DNA of 64,000 nucleotides from Armatimonadota bacterium (lineage in GTDB: Bacteria > Armatimonadota > Fimbriimonadia > Fimbriimonadales > Fimbriimonadaceae): the NCBI GenBank assembly GCA_029781035.1, contig JAKOXK010000077.1:16847-80846 (forward strand). The letters are read 5' to 3'. Below, piece after piece: positions 41,781 to 49,917 of the stretch. Each line of letters begins with the position of its first letter. The first letter of the stretch is position 1. Position numbers and translations under genes: made by a program. The notes beneath the pieces were generated by a model. That model ran no database searches and was not told the origin of the DNA. It worked only from the letters and a program-made list of their open reading frames with translations.

Positions 41781-42953
41781 ATGGTCGGTCCTGTGAACGC
41801 TTGGCGGATTGCGTTATGGATCGCCATAGTCCTGGCCCTTCTTGGGTTCCTCTGGCTCGTCCGCGGTGTCCTGGGGCCATTTGTGTTGGCGTTGTTCATT
41901 GCTGGCCTGTGCGAGCCGATGATCCGCAAACTCCGCAAGCGTGGAATGCCGCGGCCCGCCGCCGTGATGGTCGTTCTGCTGCTGTTCTTTGGGTCGATCG
42001 CCGCCATCATCGTGGCGTCGACGCCGTACATCGGCCATCAGTACAACGAAGCGAAAAACCAGATCCAGACACTCTACGAGAAGATCGCCTCCACCAATCC
42101 AGACCAAGCGATCTCTGAAATCGACCAAACCCTGGCCAAGAACAAGGAGCTGCTCCAGCGCCTCAACCTCCCGACCACACGAGAGGAATTAGTCGCCAAG
42201 TACATTGATCCGAACCGTGTCCAAATCCAACGTCAGGTCCAGGGGTTCTTGACGGGCGGAGTCGTGAGCATCCTGTCCGTGGCTGGCCAAGTCTTCATGT
42301 TCCTGCTCACGCCGATCTTCGTCTTCGGCTTTCTCATCGACCTTGAGAGCATGCGGAGGGCCGCCGCCCGGTTCATACCTCCCAGTATCCGGAAGGGCAC
42401 GCTTTCGATGCTTGGAGACATCGGGACAGTCTTCGAGAGCTACCTGCGGGGCCTCGCGTTGACGGTCCTCTTCTACACAGCCATGATGGGGACGATCCTC
42501 GGGGTGTTGGGAGCTCCCTATTGGACGGTCCTCGCCCTCGTCGCCGGCCTCCTCTACTTGATCCCGGTCGTTGGTGGCATCGTCAGCTCGGTCGTCGTCT
42601 TCACGGTCATTGCCCTGAGCGGTGTCTCGCATTCAAACCTGATCAGCGCAGAGAACTCATGGGTCTTTGCTCTTTACTGCGTGGGCGCCATGTTCGTCTT
42701 CGGACTCCTCTACGACTCGATCGTGAACCCACGTATCGTCGGCCGGGCGGTCAAGCTGAATCCGTTCGTCAGCGCATTCGTGGTGTTCTCCGCTGCCGCT
42801 TTGTTCGGACTGCCGGGCATGCTTTGCGCGTACCCCGTCGCTGGGGCGATCAAAGTCGTGTTGGACCGCCTCGTGAAGTTCACTGGCTCGACGGAAGGAA
42901 CGGTCAAACTGCCCGCTGTTCCTCTCCGGCACCGGAGCCACGCAGAAGCTTGA
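41781..42953 (+). CDS. AI-2E family transporter (TqsA/PerM type)
   Basis: 390 residues, about eight membrane spans in the family order: two at the start (about 7-45), one at about 65-85, a soluble helical insert (QYNEAKNQIQTLYEKIASTNPDQ, about 88-150), then spans from about 155 to 365. Motifs GVLGAPYWTVLALVAGLLYLIP and YDSIVNPRIVGR near the end are typical. Family members are exporters or Na+/H+ antiporters; an autoinducer substrate is not implied. ATG 41781 is used since earlier starts fall within the hairpin. Confidence 0.88.
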   Translation: MVGPVNAWRIALWIAIVLALLGFLWLVRGVLGPFVLALFIAGLCEPMIRKLRKRGMPRPAAVMVVLLLFFGSIAAIIVASTPYIGHQYNEAKNQIQTLYEKIASTNPDQAISEIDQTLAKNKELLQRLNLPTTREELVAKYIDPNRVQIQRQVQGFLTGGVVSILSVAGQVFMFLLTPIFVFGFLIDLESMRRAAARFIPPSIRKGTLSMLGDIGTVFESYLRGLALTVLFYTAMMGTILGVLGAPYWTVLALVAGLLYLIPVVGGIVSSVVVFTVIALSGVSHSNLISAENSWVFALYCVGAMFVFGLLYDSIVNPRIVGRAVKLNPFVSAFVVFSAAALFGLPGMLCAYPVAGAIKVVLDRLVKFTGSTEGTVKLPAVPLRHRSHAEA

Positions 42954-42996
42954 ACGTCCCTGGCGCGTCCAATCGCATGGAGACACAATCCCCGGT

Positions 42997-43989
42997 ATGA
43001 CTTTGTTGATGCTGGCAGTATTGGCCCCGGTCGCCTATGGTTTTGGCCCCGCGACCCGCCTTGACTACGACGTCACCGTGAACTTCAACGGGTTTCTCCC
43101 CCTTCTCGGAGGCAACGAAGGCAAGGTTGAGGTCAAGATGGGCGTCGGCGTCACAGGACTCGAGCCCAAGGACACCAACCAACGAGCCACCAGCGAGATC
43201 AAGCAGTTCGAGGTGAGCTTCAACGGCGCCAAACTGCCGCTGACGGTGGACAACGTCACTGACTACTTTCCGAAAACGACGATCGACCTGGCGCCGACAG
43301 GGAAGATCTTGAAGACCGACGCTCCGGACAGGAGCCTGCCGGTTCGGCTACCTGGACTCGATGTCAAACACTTTCCTGACATCACATATGTCCCGATCGA
43401 GCTGCCTCCCGACGGGCTCGATGTCGGCACGGCGTGGCAATTCCAGCGCGACTTCGGCGGGGCACCGATCACTTACGACTGTAGAGCCGAGTCGCAGGAA
43501 GGCGATTCGTGGAAGATCCACGTCGATGTGAAGCAGGCGTATACGGTGCTCGAAAACAGCGTCTATGAAGTCGTCAAGGACAAGGCGGACGCTGAGAGCG
43601 AAGTGACAACGACCATGGCGGGTTCAGGCGTGGTGGTGTTTGACTCGAAAGAAGGGCGCGTGTCATCTGCTGACATGAAGAACATTGCCCTGAGCGACTT
43701 CAGGAATATATCGACAGGGGAAAAGACGCAACGGAAGCTGGAGACGGTCTATGCGATCAAGCTCAAGACAGCGCCGACTCAAGCCCGGAAACAGCCTCGT
43801 GCCGAAACAGGCGAGTGGTGGGACCGAGCGGTCTCGTGGGGGAGTCAGGCGGTTCAGTCGGGGCGAGGTTTCTTGGCTTGGGTGCAGACGGCCAGCCTAT
43901 TCGGACTGAAGGCCCTTCCTGGCGAATTCCAGCGCTGGCTCTCGCCTGTCCTTCCGCTCGTAAAGAAGTGGGCTCCCTGGCTGTCTTAG
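42997..43989 (+). CDS. Exported protein of unknown function
   Basis: 330 residues with a short signal peptide (MTLLMLAVLAPVAYG). The mature part is beta-rich and regular (RLDYDVTVNFNGFLPLLGG, VEVKMGVGVTGLEPK, TYVPIELPPDGLDVGTAWQFQRDF), resembling lipocalin- or DUF6263-like exported domains, and ends in a Trp-rich helical tail (WWDRAVSWGSQAV, VKKWAPWLS). No catalytic motif. CACAAT ends seven bases before the ATG. The stop overlaps the convergent queG gene by four bases. Confidence 0.68.
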   Translation: MTLLMLAVLAPVAYGFGPATRLDYDVTVNFNGFLPLLGGNEGKVEVKMGVGVTGLEPKDTNQRATSEIKQFEVSFNGAKLPLTVDNVTDYFPKTTIDLAPTGKILKTDAPDRSLPVRLPGLDVKHFPDITYVPIELPPDGLDVGTAWQFQRDFGGAPITYDCRAESQEGDSWKIHVDVKQAYTVLENSVYEVVKDKADAESEVTTTMAGSGVVVFDSKEGRVSSADMKNIALSDFRNISTGEKTQRKLETVYAIKLKTAPTQARKQPRAETGEWWDRAVSWGSQAVQSGRGFLAWVQTASLFGLKALPGEFQRWLSPVLPLVKKWAPWLS

Positions 43990-44951
43990 TCGCTGTGCCG
44001 GTCACGGTTCCTCAGATTGATGGTAGCGTTGCGTCGCAACCCTTTGTAGCCCGCTCGCCTCACTGGCGATCCCTGAGTTCCTAGATCCCATTCCTTCTCA
44101 CTCCAGTTTCTTAGCTCCTCGAGGTGGGGCCAGGCTCTGACGGCCAAAAAGTCCGGTTCTGTCGTCTGAGGAGACCGTTGTGGTTGGCTGGGGCGGGCTC
44201 CGTTGAAGGGACAGACTTCCTGACACACGTCACACCCGAACGTCCAATCGCCAATACCGGCCTCGTACTGCTCGGCAATGGCGCCCTTGTGTTCAATGGT
44301 CAAGTAGCTGACGCATCGTCTCGAATCAATCTGCCAGCGCCCGTCCTCTAGAACGATCGCTCCCGTCGGGCAGGCATCAACGCAGCGTCGGCAGGTTCCA
44401 CACCCTCCCATGGCGGCTGAGCTCGGCGTAAGCGGAACCGTGGTCAAGAGAAGCCCAATCACAAACCAACTGCCTCGGTGTGAGTCGATCAGGCAAGTGT
44501 TCTTCCCAAACCAGCCCAATCCGGCTCTTTGCGCGTATTCTCGTTCCAAGACCGGCGCCGAGTCGACGCAAGCGCGGCACTGCGCATCCGGCACGGATTG
44601 CAGGAGAAAGCGTTCCAACTGGCGGAGTTTGCCGCGCAGGACCTTGTGGTAGTCGCGTCCGAGGGCGTACCTGGCGATCCGAGGATCGCCCGGACTGCGG
44701 TGAACTGCTTGGTTGTAGAACAACCCGACGGCGATGACGGACTGGGTGCCAGGAAGGATCGAATCAAGGCTCGACCTCAGATCAACCGACCGGGCGAGAT
44801 AGCCCATGGAGGCGTGGTGACCGCGGCCGATCCATTGGCGATAATGTTCGATCGTCTCGGGCGGTGTGCCCGAACACACGCCGGCGAGTTCGAACCCCAG
44901 TGCCAGCGCGTAGCCGGTGAGGCTTTCTGTCAGGCCCTCAGTCGACACCAC
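43986..44951 (-). CDS. queG: Epoxyqueuosine reductase QueG
   Basis: Cobalamin-dependent iron-sulfur enzyme that makes the last step to queuosine in tRNA (321 residues). DUF1730-type N-domain with HHASMGYLAR and ARYALGRDYHKVLRGKL; catalytic region CVDSAPVLEREYAQRAGLGWFGKNT; two 4Fe-4S clusters from CGTCRRCVDACP and CDVCQEVCPFN. The C-terminus is shortened relative to forms with HEAT repeats. GTG start inside the end of rsmA (22-base overlap). A third tRNA-modification gene in this stretch besides miaB and mnmA. Confidence 0.95.
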   Translation of the reverse strand: MVSTEGLTESLTGYALALGFELAGVCSGTPPETIEHYRQWIGRGHHASMGYLARSVDLRSSLDSILPGTQSVIAVGLFYNQAVHRSPGDPRIARYALGRDYHKVLRGKLRQLERFLLQSVPDAQCRACVDSAPVLEREYAQRAGLGWFGKNTCLIDSHRGSWFVIGLLLTTVPLTPSSAAMGGCGTCRRCVDACPTGAIVLEDGRWQIDSRRCVSYLTIEHKGAIAEQYEAGIGDWTFGCDVCQEVCPFNGARPSQPQRSPQTTEPDFLAVRAWPHLEELRNWSEKEWDLGTQGSPVRRAGYKGLRRNATINLRNRDRHSD

Positions 44952-45691
44952 ATCTCCCAGGTCAGTTCATGGGCCCGGATGCTTGGAGACATCCCGGCGT
45001 CTTCGATCCTCGACTTTGCCCCGTTGCCCAGTATCGCCGCCAAGTTGTTCGCCAAGGTCTTTCTAGGTTGGGTAAATCCGGCTCGGACGAGCGCGAGCAC
45101 GGCTTCAGTGCCCGGCTGCTCCGGTTTCGGAATCAGCTCAAGGACCGTGCTTTCAACTTTCGGCGGGGGCGAGAACGCCCCCGGAGGTACATGGCACACC
45201 TTGTGAACGTCGAACAGAGCCTGGATGGTGACGGAGAGGGCCCCTCGCCTTCTGTCGTTGGCTTGTGCGAGGATCTTCTCTGCGACCTCGCGCTGCATCA
45301 TCAGAACCGCCTTGGCGATCCATCCCCGACTGTGACAGACACGATCGAGAAGCGGTCCTGTGATGTTGTAAGGCATGTTGGACACGATGCCTCGCGGTCG
45401 GGGGCTGTCGGCCATGAGTTGGCCCCAGTCGGCGTCCAGGGCGTCACACGGGACGATACGTGCGTTCGGCGCTGTCTCGACCAAGACCCCCACCATCCTG
45501 GCATCGAGTTCGATCGCAACGACGGGAAGGAGGTCGGACAACGGGCCTGTGAGGGCCCCTGGGCCGGGGCCGATCTCCAACACACTTCCAAGGCCCTCAC
45601 ACCGCGCCACAATTTCCGACACGACCTTCTGTGAGACCAAGAAGTGCTGGCCAAGTGCTTTGTCGGCCCGCAATCCTTGGCGGGCCAGCAC
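44930..45691 (-). CDS. rsmA: 16S rRNA dimethyladenosine transferase RsmA (KsgA)
   Basis: Dimethylates two adjacent adenines in helix 45 of 16S rRNA. The core shows KALGQHFLVSQKVV, SAM motif VLEIGPGPGALT, motif IV NMPYNITGPLL, and the C-terminal domain PPPKVESTVLEL...RAGFTQPRKTLANNL. I place the start at GTG 45691 (253 residues), with GGGGAGAG about 12 bases before it. GTG codons at 45763 and 45793 would extend it into the 3D-protein gene without adding conserved sequence. Order 3D protein-rsmA recalls yabE-rnmV-ksgA in Bacillus. Confidence 0.93.
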   Translation of the reverse strand: MLARQGLRADKALGQHFLVSQKVVSEIVARCEGLGSVLEIGPGPGALTGPLSDLLPVVAIELDARMVGVLVETAPNARIVPCDALDADWGQLMADSPRPRGIVSNMPYNITGPLLDRVCHSRGWIAKAVLMMQREVAEKILAQANDRRRGALSVTIQALFDVHKVCHVPPGAFSPPPKVESTVLELIPKPEQPGTEAVLALVRAGFTQPRKTLANNLAAILGNGAKSRIEDAGMSPSIRAHELTWEMWCRLRA

Positions 45692-45702
45692 GTCGCGCAG
45701 GT

Positions 45703-46353
45703 CTACTCTCCCCGACCGACTTTCTCTTTGAACACGTGAATCGTGACCTTCCTTCGACCCCACGCGCTCACTTCCCGGCGAGTTTGGAAGCACACGTCGA
45801 TTCTATTGCCTTTGATAGCCCCGCCTGTGTCCGCGGCCACCGCAAACCCGTATCCCTCAACGTAAACAAGCGAGTTCAAAGGGATGATCTTAGGATCGAC
45901 TGCCACGACGCCGAAATTGGCACGGCGCCCGGTCGCGGTCCTACCCGTCCCTGAGCCGTCACGAGGCGTGTACGCCGTCGCAACGACATCCATGAGCTTG
46001 GCCCTGGTGAACGAGCCTCGGCTCGTCGAGAACCCCGTCCGCCCCATCGCGATCACGATGGGCTTGGCTTCAACAATGGTCTTGACGGTCTCTTGGCGTC
46101 CGACGGTTTTGTTACCGACCCGGACTTCGTAGACCGTTTTGCAGAGCTCTCCGTCTGCGCCGTCTGATATTCTCCTCGTCCTGCCTGCTCCAAGATCGCG
46201 GTCGAACACATATTCGACCTCTTTTGGGATCGGTGCGGACACCGACCTCTTGACCAAGCGGACACCGGCTAGGTTCGTCACAGGGCCTGCAAACACCGGT
46301 CGCACGAAGAAGAGCAGGCCAAGCGACGTCACCGTCGTCAACAGTTTTCGCAT
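45703..46353 (-). CDS. Exported G5 and 3D domain protein
   Basis: 216 residues with a signal peptide (about 1-22: LLTTVTSLGLLFFVRPVFA). A G5-type segment occupies about 40-90 (KEVEYVFDRDLGAGRTR, TVYEVRVGNKTVGRQETVKTIVEAKP). The 3D domain follows at about 115-200, with its three conserved Asp: ATAYTPRDGSGTGRTATG, GVVAVDPKIIPLNSLVYVEGYG, VAADTGGAIKGNRIDVCF. Relatives such as YabE and MltA-like barrels act on peptidoglycan. No lytic domain besides 3D is seen. The gene precedes rsmA in the same orientation. Confidence 0.85.
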   Translation of the reverse strand: MRKLLTTVTSLGLLFFVRPVFAGPVTNLAGVRLVKRSVSAPIPKEVEYVFDRDLGAGRTRRISDGADGELCKTVYEVRVGNKTVGRQETVKTIVEAKPIVIAMGRTGFSTSRGSFTRAKLMDVVATAYTPRDGSGTGRTATGRRANFGVVAVDPKIIPLNSLVYVEGYGFAVAADTGGAIKGNRIDVCFQTRREVSAWGRRKVTIHVFKEKVGRGE

Positions 46354-46455
46354 ACAGTGGAATCACCAATTGCGTGCTGTGGCGAACGTGTCGCGTCAAC
46401 CGTTATACCGATGCATTTGTTGCAATAACATTGTAATAAGGCCGCAAACGTGCTC

Positions 46456-46471
46456 TAAGGCCCGGGCCTTA
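46456..46471. repeat. Perfect 16-bp palindrome with neighbouring 12-bp tandem repeat
   Basis: TAAGGCCCGGGCCTTA at 46456-46471 reads the same on both strands. Close by, CCTGTTTTCCC is repeated in tandem (46475-46486 and 46487-46498). Both lie in the 208-base gap between the 3D-protein gene and the propeller gene. A regulator site or the stem of a terminator is possible; no T-run follows. Confidence 0.5.
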
Positions 46472-46561
46472 TGACCTGTTTTCCCTCCTGTTTTCCCCAG
46501 CAGATGTGCCGGAAGTAGACGTTCGCGCGAGTTCAAACGCCCAATTCGGAATTCCGCACCT

Positions 46562-47389
46562 TTAGTTTTTTGGCGGGATTAAGTGGACTGCGGACGGGTT
46601 TCCCTCGGTGGTCGTCAGGAGGAAACGCCCGTCGCGGCTATAGCAGATCCCCTCTCCCTGAGGGTCGAGTGGCATGCCGACACGCTGGGGCGAGCCCTTC
46701 CACCAGTCCTTGAATTCCCCCTTGACGGGAAACTCGAGAGCACCTGTGTAGGTTCGGAGCACCACGTGTCGGCCATCGGGGTCTGCGTCACCCGCCGTCA
46801 CGAGCCGGCCGTACTTCCCCATGCCGGTGTCTGGGTGGAACACGCCCAACCGTTCGGCAGCATAGTTTCCCGTTCCCCTCGGCCTGGCAACCCGAAACAC
46901 GATGGCTTCCTTTTCACCTTTGGTCACAAGGTAGAGGTCGCCGGATCTGGGATCCACGATGAGGCACTCGCAGTTGTGTGGCCCGTCGGGATAGCGGATG
47001 GTGTACGTGTCAAACCGGGTCACTCGGCCCCCACCGGGTCGGGGTTCCTCGGTCCTGTAAACCTCGACCGACTTCCTCCTCTCGCCGTTGTCACCGATGT
47101 CACCGAGGTAGATCCAGTCCTTTCCTCCCATCGATGCAGAGGCCATGTCTTCCCAATCGAGAGCCTGGGCGCCCTGGACATCGTACTCTGTGACGGATCC
47201 CGATCTGTCGAAACGGAAGAAGCGCGCCGTGTCCCCACTGTCGTTGTGTGTGTAGAAGACTCCGTCTTGCCTTCGGCTTGGGGCGATGCCTGAGCTCTCG
47301 GTGATCCGCTTGTCCTTGAGTTGGCAGTACAACTCGGGCTCTCCCCAGGCCCGTGTCTGGAGAATGGCGGAAACGATGACAGCCAACAT
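46562..47389 (-). CDS. Exported beta-propeller-like protein of unknown function
   Basis: 275 residues with a short signal peptide (about 1-16). Repeated short strands with Tyr/Trp and Asp-Gly turns (GVFYTHNDSGDTARFFRFD, WEDMASASMGGKDWIYLGDIGDN, LIVDPRSGDLYLVTKGEKEAIVF, GEGICYSRDGRFLLTTTEG) suggest a five- or six-bladed propeller similar to SdiA-regulated or esterase-like secreted proteins. No catalytic residues can be assigned. Divergent from comF with only 43 bases between the two start codons. Confidence 0.7.
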   Translation of the reverse strand: MLAVIVSAILQTRAWGEPELYCQLKDKRITESSGIAPSRRQDGVFYTHNDSGDTARFFRFDRSGSVTEYDVQGAQALDWEDMASASMGGKDWIYLGDIGDNGERRKSVEVYRTEEPRPGGGRVTRFDTYTIRYPDGPHNCECLIVDPRSGDLYLVTKGEKEAIVFRVARPRGTGNYAAERLGVFHPDTGMGKYGRLVTAGDADPDGRHVVLRTYTGALEFPVKGEFKDWWKGSPQRVGMPLDPQGEGICYSRDGRFLLTTTEGNPSAVHLIPPKN

Positions 47390-47396
47390 GGGGACG

Positions 47397-47425
47397 AGAC
47401 TACCTGCCTCCCATCGTGCTTAACT
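47397..47425. promoter_or_regulatory. Face-to-face promoters of the propeller gene and comF
   Basis: Minus-strand TAGTCT (47397-47402) ends seven bases before ATG 47389. Plus-strand TTAACT (47420-47425) ends seven bases before GTG 47433. The boxes are 17 bases apart, so each -10 occupies the -35 position of the other. Confidence 0.45.
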
Positions 47426-47432
47426 GTCGCTT

Positions 47433-48074
47433 GTGCGATGGGTGGAGAGTCTCCTGGACTGGGTCTATCCGCCGAAGTGCGCCTTGTGTGGAGCCCTTAC
47501 CGAGCCAGCGATCTGCCCCGCATGTGCCCGGGAGATGCCGCCCGCACCACTCGACCGTCGCCTCATGGAGGGCGCTTTGGACTGGGCCGTGAGCCTGTAT
47601 GCCTTTGAGGGACGGGCCGCACAGGCCGTCAAGAGACTCAAATACGCACGCGTGACGGCCCTCGCGAAGCCGATGGCTGACCTGATGGAGCACCGGCGGC
47701 AGGAACTACCCGACCATGACGCGATCGCGGCGGTACCGATCCATCCCAGTCGGCGAAGGAGCCGCGGGTTCAATCAGTCAGAGCTCTTGTGCGAGGCGAT
47801 GCCCCGTGACCTTCTCCGCCACGCTTCGGTCCTGCGAATCAGGAAGACGCGGCCCCAGGTCGAACTGACGAGGGCTGAGCGCAGAGTGAACCTCCAAGGA
47901 GCTTTCGATGTTCTGTCCGACCTAAGCGGCATGAAGATCCTGCTCATTGACGATGTCGTGACGAGTGGAGGCACGGCTCTGGCTTGTGCCGAAGCGCTGA
48001 AGCAACAAGGGGCCGTCGAGGTGGGACTCCTGACGTTCTGTGGCGAGCGGCTCGACCTGGTCAGTGACCGCTAG
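47433..48074 (+). CDS. ComF family phosphoribosyltransferase-like protein
   Basis: 213 residues. An N-terminal four-Cys zinc site is at Cys16, Cys19, Cys28 and Cys31 (PPKCALCG and ICPAC), then the double-strand hinge AAQAVKRLKYARVTALAKPMADLM, and the PRPP-binding loop ILLIDDVVTSGGTALACAEAL (about 168-188). ComF proteins are needed for DNA uptake and processing in competent bacteria and also occur in non-competent ones. No other competence gene is near. TTAACT lies seven bases before the GTG start. Confidence 0.92.
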   Translation: MRWVESLLDWVYPPKCALCGALTEPAICPACAREMPPAPLDRRLMEGALDWAVSLYAFEGRAAQAVKRLKYARVTALAKPMADLMEHRRQELPDHDAIAAVPIHPSRRRSRGFNQSELLCEAMPRDLLRHASVLRIRKTRPQVELTRAERRVNLQGAFDVLSDLSGMKILLIDDVVTSGGTALACAEALKQQGAVEVGLLTFCGERLDLVSDR

Positions 48075-48187
48075 ACCGTCGTGAAGGCTGTCCTCCCTGC
48101 CTTGCCCGGCCTCGGCACGGATCCGACAGACGCCCGTCCAAGCGGCCCCGCGCAGGATTCCGAGTGATCAGCAAGGGAGGATGACAG

Positions 48188-48736
48188 TCACATGTCGGGA
48201 CTCAGGATTCCGTAACCGCCAGACTGGGTCTTGTACAGAAGCTCCGTCGTACCGGACTGATCGTTCCTGAAAAGGAAAAATGGGTGGCCGGATAGCTCAA
48301 GTTGAAGCTGAGCTTCCTCCAGGGACATGGGTTTCATGACGAACTTCCTTCTTTCCACGACTCCGTTCACGTGCTCTTCTTCCTCGATGTCCGGAATCTC
48401 CTCATAGATGGCAGGCACCGGCCTGCCTTTGTGGCGGTGAGACCGAACGATCTTGGTCTTGAGGCGGCGGAGTCGATTTTCCATTTTTTCCGCAACCTTG
48501 TCGATCGCGGCATTGACGCTTACGTCGCATTCCTCTCCCCTGAGGAACAGGCCATCCGCGTGAACAGTCACTTCGATCCTGTGACAGGGCTTGTGTTGCT
48601 GTTTCTCTTCTCGGTGGACGATCTCCACTTTGGTCGCGGAGTTGAAGTATCTGTCGAGTTTGCCAAGTTTCTTGGCGGCGTACTCGCGGTCTTTGGTCGA
48701 GAGATTGCCTTCCGCGTTCCGTACGAGCACTTCCAT
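48188..48736 (-). CDS. hpf: Ribosome hibernation promoting factor, long form
   Basis: 182 residues. The N-terminal S30AE domain (about 1-95: LSTKDREYAAKKLGKLDRYF, CHRIEVTVHADG, DVSVNAAIDKVAEKMENRLRRLKTKI) binds the decoding site. After an acidic linker (IPDIEEEEHVNG) the C-terminal dimerisation domain (VMKPMSLEEAQLQLELSGHPFFLFRN, YGILSPDM) joins two ribosomes into 100S particles. This is the long HPF class. Minus-strand TATAGT at 48747-48752 ends ten bases before the ATG and lies over the end of the upstream ispDF gene. Confidence 0.95.
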   Translation of the reverse strand: MEVLVRNAEGNLSTKDREYAAKKLGKLDRYFNSATKVEIVHREEKQQHKPCHRIEVTVHADGLFLRGEECDVSVNAAIDKVAEKMENRLRRLKTKIVRSHRHKGRPVPAIYEEIPDIEEEEHVNGVVERRKFVMKPMSLEEAQLQLELSGHPFFLFRNDQSGTTELLYKTQSGGYGILSPDM

Positions 48737-48747
48737 AGCTACTCTTA

Positions 48748-49917
48748 CTATACGGCAAAGTCCGGCCTGGATGCCTTGAGGTCAGTCGCCCGACCCTCGA
48801 TGCGACGGGTCAGTGTCGCTACAGCGAAAGCGGCGATGCCTTCACTGCGCCCAATGGCGCCCAGTCCCTCGTTCGTCGTCGCCTTGATGCTGATTCGTCC
48901 AGGATCGATTCCGATGAGTTCACCAATCCGGTGGCAGATCTCCTCGCGCCGGGGCATCAGCTTGGGCCGCTCGGCGACGACGGTCGCGTCTACATTCGTG
49001 ACCTCCCAGCCTGATTCACGCACGAGCTGGGCTGTCTGAGCAAGAAACAGCGACGAAGCTGCGTCCTTCCACCGGGGGTCCGTGTTCGGATAGCGGACAC
49101 CAATGTCACCCAGGCCCGCTGCCCCGAGCATCGCGTCCACGACCGCGTGGAGCAGGGCGTCTGCGTCCGAATGACCCTCCAGCCCGGGCCGGTCCTGGAA
49201 TTCGACCCCGCCCAGCCAGAGAGGACGGTCCGGATCGCGGGAAAACGCGTGAACATCGTAGCCAAGCCCAGTCCTTGTTTCCACGGGCCCGAGGATACGC
49301 GACAAATCGCCGACATGCGTGATTTTGATGTTGGCGTGGTCTCCGGGCACAGCCTCGACCGGGTAGCCGAGCGACTCGAGCAACGAGGCGTCGTCAGTGG
49401 CGCCCTGTAAGCCTTGGGCATGGGCCGAGAGGAGCCAGTCACGACGGGCGCCCTGAGGCGTCTGCACAGCGACTAGCCGCGAACGGTCGAGGGTTGTCCA
49501 CGCACTGCCAGAACCCACTTTGACGGTGTCCGTGACGGCCAAAGCCGGGAAGGCTGCTCCCGTGCGTTCGACCCCTTCAACGACAGACCGAATGAGGGCG
49601 TTCGAGACGCATGGGCGGGCTGCATCATGAACCAGGACTGCGTCATAGGCCGATGGAACCAACTCCACGCCCCGACGAGAGCTCTCTTGACGGTTCGTGC
49701 CCCCGGAAACGATGAACTGCGCCCCAGGTGCAAACCGGCGGAATTCGGCTTCCTTGCCAGCCGGGCAGACCAACCCGACGCCAGCGATGTCCGGCGAGTT
49801 CAGGAAGGACTCGAACGAAGCGGCCCATAAGGGTCGGCCTCTGAACTCGACCCATGATTTGTCGCTGCCAAACCTCTCAGAGCGGCCTCCGGCCAGGACG
49901 ATTGCAAAGGTCTTCAT
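48748..49917 (-). CDS. ispDF: Bifunctional IspD-IspF isoprenoid enzyme
   Basis: Two steps of the MEP pathway in one 389-residue chain. Residues 1 to about 215 are MEP cytidylyltransferase (LAGGRSERFGSDKSWVEF, VLVHDAARPCVS, VAVQTPQGARRDWL, GDHANIKITHVGDL). From about 220 the MECDP synthase follows (GLGYDVHAF, EGHSDADALLHAVVDAMLGA, VRYPNTDPRW, ISIKATTNEGLGAIGRSEGIA). The IspE-catalysed step between them is encoded elsewhere. Fused IspDF is known from some proteobacteria. The ATG overlaps the PIN/TRAM stop (ATGA). Confidence 0.95.
   Translation of the reverse strand: MKTFAIVLAGGRSERFGSDKSWVEFRGRPLWAASFESFLNSPDIAGVGLVCPAGKEAEFRRFAPGAQFIVSGGTNRQESSRRGVELVPSAYDAVLVHDAARPCVSNALIRSVVEGVERTGAAFPALAVTDTVKVGSGSAWTTLDRSRLVAVQTPQGARRDWLLSAHAQGLQGATDDASLLESLGYPVEAVPGDHANIKITHVGDLSRILGPVETRTGLGYDVHAFSRDPDRPLWLGGVEFQDRPGLEGHSDADALLHAVVDAMLGAAGLGDIGVRYPNTDPRWKDAASSLFLAQTAQLVRESGWEVTNVDATVVAERPKLMPRREEICHRIGELIGIDPGRISIKATTNEGLGAIGRSEGIAAFAVATLTRRIEGRATDLKASRPDFAV

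Noticed and set aside
48083..48190. Imperfect inverted repeat (CTGTC-CTCCCT with AGGGAGGATGACAG) between comF and hpf
   Set aside because: Arms are about 80 bases apart and imperfect; no terminator features. Probably coincidental.
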